Below, piece by piece: positions 62,094 to 64,000 of a stretch of DNA of 64,000 bases. Location of the stretch: contig NZ_CP109603.1 in the NCBI RefSeq assembly GCF_025905425.1, positions 780,001 to 844,000 of the forward strand, read 5' to 3'. This DNA comes from Pseudomonas putida (GTDB lineage: Bacteria; Pseudomonadota; Gammaproteobacteria; Pseudomonadales; Pseudomonadaceae). The notes under the pieces are model-generated. The model ran no database searches, had not been told where the DNA came from, and saw only the letters and a list, made by a program, of their open reading frames with translations. Numbering within the stretch: position 1 is the stretch's first letter; every line of letters starts with the position of its first letter. A program made the translations under genes and the position numbers.

Positions 62094-62927
62094 ATGGGTA
62101 GCATGCATCCCGTACAGGTGATCGCCGTCACCGGTGGCAAAGGTGGCGTCGGCAAGACTAACGTTTCAGTGAACCTGTCTCTGGCGCTGGCCGAGCTTGG
62201 CCGCAGGGTCATGTTGCTGGACGCCGACCTGGGCCTGGCCAATGTCGACGTATTGCTTGGCTTGACCCCAAAACGCACCCTGGCCGATGTCATCGAAGGG
62301 CGCTGTGAGCTGCGCGATGTGATGCTGCAGGGGCCGGGCGGTGTGCGCATCGTGCCGGCGGCCTCCGGCACCCAGAGCATGGTGCACCTGGCGCCGGCCC
62401 AGCATGCCGGCCTGATCCAGGCCTTCAGTGACATCGGCGACAATCTCGACGTACTGGTGATCGATACCGCTGCGGGTATTGGTGACTCAGTGGTCAGTTT
62501 CGTTCGCGCGGCCCAGGAAGTGTTGCTGGTGGTCTGCGACGAACCCACCTCGATCACTGATGCCTATGCCCTGATCAAGCTGCTCAACCGTGACTACGGC
62601 ATGAACCGCTTCCGCGTGCTGGCCAACATGGCCCAGAGCCCGCAGGAAGGGCGCAACCTGTTCGCCAAATTGACCAAGGTCACCGACCGCTTCCTAGACG
62701 TCGCCCTGCAGTACGTGGGCGCGGTGCCGTACGACGAGTGCGTGCGCAAGGCGGTGCAGAAGCAGCGCGCGGTGTACGAAGCCTTCCCTCGCTCCAAGTG
62801 CGCGCTGGCCTTCAAGGCCATTGCGCAGAAGGTCGACAGCTGGCCGTTGCCGGCCAACCCGCGCGGGCACCTGGAGTTCTTCGTCGAGCGTCTGGTGCAG
62901 CCCACCAGCGCAGGACCGGTGCTATGA
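62094..62927 (+). CDS. fleN: Flagellar number regulator FleN (FlhG), MinD-like ATPase
   Basis: ParA/MinD-type ATPase that antagonises FleQ and limits flagellar number, 277 residues. The deviant Walker A KGGVGKT lies at residues 16-22, followed by NVSVNLSLALAELGRRVMLL and DADLGLANVDVLLGLTPKRT. Walker B-like DVLVIDTAAGIGDSVVSFVR is also present. Its last codons overlap the fliA start (ATGA at 62924-62927), so FleN and FliA synthesis are coupled. Confidence 0.96.
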   Translation: MGSMHPVQVIAVTGGKGGVGKTNVSVNLSLALAELGRRVMLLDADLGLANVDVLLGLTPKRTLADVIEGRCELRDVMLQGPGGVRIVPAASGTQSMVHLAPAQHAGLIQAFSDIGDNLDVLVIDTAAGIGDSVVSFVRAAQEVLLVVCDEPTSITDAYALIKLLNRDYGMNRFRVLANMAQSPQEGRNLFAKLTKVTDRFLDVALQYVGAVPYDECVRKAVQKQRAVYEAFPRSKCALAFKAIAQKVDSWPLPANPRGHLEFFVERLVQPTSAGPVL

Positions 62928-63664
62928 GTGCGAGCGGCTTCAAGATGTACAGCAGGGCGTCGAAAGACGCCCAGTACGAGCTGATCGAACGCTACGCCCC
63001 GCTGGTCAAGCGCATCGCCTATCACTTGCTGGCGCGGCTGCCGGCCAACGTCCAGGTCGAAGACCTGATTCAGGCCGGCATGATCGGCTTGCTGGAAGTG
63101 GCCAACAAATATGACGCCAGCAAGGGCGCCAGCTTCGAGACCTACGCCGGCATCCGCATCCGCGGCGCGATGCTCGACGAGGTGCGCAAGGGCGATTGGG
63201 CGCCGCGTTCGGTGCACCGCAATACACGCATGGTCAGTGATGCAATGCGCGCCGTGGAAGCAAGAACCGGTCGCGACGCTAAAGATCATGAGGTTGCTGC
63301 CGAACTCCAATTGAGTCTCGACGATTACTACGGGATTTTGAACGATACCCTGGGCAGCCGACTGTTCAGCTTCGACGACCTGTTGCAGGACGGCGAGCAC
63401 GAAGGGCTGCACGAGGACGGCGCCAGTGGCCAGGTCGAACCGTCGCGGGACCTTGAAGACGAGCGCTTCCAGGCTGCCCTGACCGATGCGATCGCCAACC
63501 TGCCAGAGCGCGAGCGGCTGGTGCTGGCGCTGTACTACGACGAAGAGCTGAACCTCAAGGAAATCGGTGAGGTGCTGGGGGTCAGCGAATCGCGCGTGAG
63601 CCAGTTGCACAGCCAGTGCGCCGCACGTTTGCGCAGCCGTCTGGGTGAATGGCGGGCGCGCTAG
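62924..63664 (+). CDS. fliA: RNA polymerase sigma factor FliA (sigma-28)
   Basis: Sigma factor for late flagellar genes (fliC, flgM and fliST here), 246 residues from ATG 62924, overlapping the fleN stop. Region 2 contains YAPLVKRIAYHLLARLPANV and QVEDLIQAGMIGLLEVANKY, then SFETYAGIRIRGAMLDEVRK. Region 4 has the HTH EIGEVLGVSESRVSQLHSQC. It is inhibited by FlgM, encoded at 7254-7568. An upstream frame to 62738 lies inside fleN and is rejected. Confidence 0.97.
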   Translation: MSASGFKMYSRASKDAQYELIERYAPLVKRIAYHLLARLPANVQVEDLIQAGMIGLLEVANKYDASKGASFETYAGIRIRGAMLDEVRKGDWAPRSVHRNTRMVSDAMRAVEARTGRDAKDHEVAAELQLSLDDYYGILNDTLGSRLFSFDDLLQDGEHEGLHEDGASGQVEPSRDLEDERFQAALTDAIANLPERERLVLALYYDEELNLKEIGEVLGVSESRVSQLHSQCAARLRSRLGEWRAR

Positions 63665-63770
63665 TCGCCGCCGTTCGCCGTTGAAGACGCTGCAGTCGTT
63701 TCACGTTGTGCCGAATTGAATGAATGCGTGCTCGGGGACCGAGCGCGTCTGAGACTGCTTGGAGGTCTAA

Positions 63771-64000
63771 TTGGACAAGAACATGAAAATCCTCATCGTT
63801 GACGACTTTTCGACGATGCGGCGGATCATCAAGAACCTGCTACGTGATCTGGGCTTCACCAACACCGACGAAGCCGACGACGGCACCACGGCGTTGCCGA
63901 TGCTGGAAAACGGCCACTACGACTTCCTGGTGACCGACTGGAACATGCCGGGCATGTCCGGTATCGACCTGCTGCGCAAAGTCCGCGCCAGCGAAAAGCT
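63771..64000 (+). CDS. cheY: Chemotaxis response regulator CheY (partial)
   Basis: Single-domain response regulator that, when phosphorylated by CheA, binds FliM to change motor rotation. Only the first 76 codons or so are in the window, and the gene continues past the right edge. Visible features are KILIVDDFSTMRRIIKNLLR, the acidic DD pair and the phosphoacceptor in FLVTDWNMPGMSGIDLLRKV. TTG 63771 has the better spaced ribosome site (GGAGG, 5 nt), while ATG 63783 is the alternative and leaves GGAGG 17 nt away. It starts the downstream chemotaxis operon. Confidence 0.93.
   Translation, partial: MDKNMKILIVDDFSTMRRIIKNLLRDLGFTNTDEADDGTTALPMLENGHYDFLVTDWNMPGMSGIDLLRKVRASEK

Overview
The window looks like a chromosome segment from a gamma-proteobacterium of the Pseudomonas putida group. 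This is inferred from the gene content and order, from near-verbatim resemblance of BkdA1 to the P. putida enzyme as I recall it, from GC-rich codon use, and from P. putida-type REP pairs (GCGGGC.AAGCCCGC palindromes). Nearly the whole window is one large polar-flagellum cluster, and its first 6 kb is ordinary metabolism.

Layout. 1-5661: a truncated bkdA2 and bkdA1 on the minus strand, divergent bkdR, a PuuA-type glutamine synthetase homologue and an MFS transporter. 5913-8477: minus-strand flgZ (PilZ), flgN, flgM and flgA. 8555-10363: cheV and cheR. 10864-22909: rod, hook and junction genes flgBCDE, a small exported protein, then flgFGHIJKL. 23003-32133: a flagellin-glycosylation island with two giant glycosyltransferases, a glycosyltransferase-methyltransferase fusion and a ketoacyl-ACP-synthase-III-like acyltransferase. 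32442-36080: fliC, flaG, fliD, fliS, fliT. 36249-40469: regulators fleQ, fleS, fleR. 40638-46435: fliEFGHIJ. 46595-48852: an unusual two-gene insertion, a methyltransferase-like/CDP-glycerol glycerophosphotransferase fusion followed by a TagD-like glycerol-3-phosphate cytidylyltransferase. 48962-51375: an HsbA-HsbR-HptB-type switch. 51448-58341: fliK, fliLMNOPQR, flhB. 58552-64000: flhA, flhF, fleN, fliA and the start of cheY.

Regulation read from the sequence. Candidate sigma-54 promoters (GG-N10-GC) precede flgA, flgB, flgF, the KAS III gene, fleSR, fliE, fliK, fliL and flhA. Candidate sigma-28 promoters (TAAA-N15-GCCGATAA-like) precede flgM, fliC and fliS. fleQ has a sigma-70-like promoter. 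This fits the known Pseudomonas hierarchy: FleQ with RpoN drives basal-body and export genes, FleSR drives later hook genes, and FliA (held by FlgM) drives filament genes.

The most interesting part is the pairing of a Gram-positive teichoic-acid-like module (TagD plus TagF/TagB-like transferase) with flagellar genes. Its N-terminal methyltransferase-like domain is a diverged copy of the one fused to a glycosyltransferase in the flgL-fliC island, which ties the two loci together. I infer a flagellin glycan carrying a glycerol-phosphate-type group. The TagD-like gene appears to begin at an ATA codon. Other notable points are a 134-residue tandem duplication in the hook protein FlgE, a very short 290-residue flagellin, and a nearly perfect 68-bp inverted repeat upstream of flgB.
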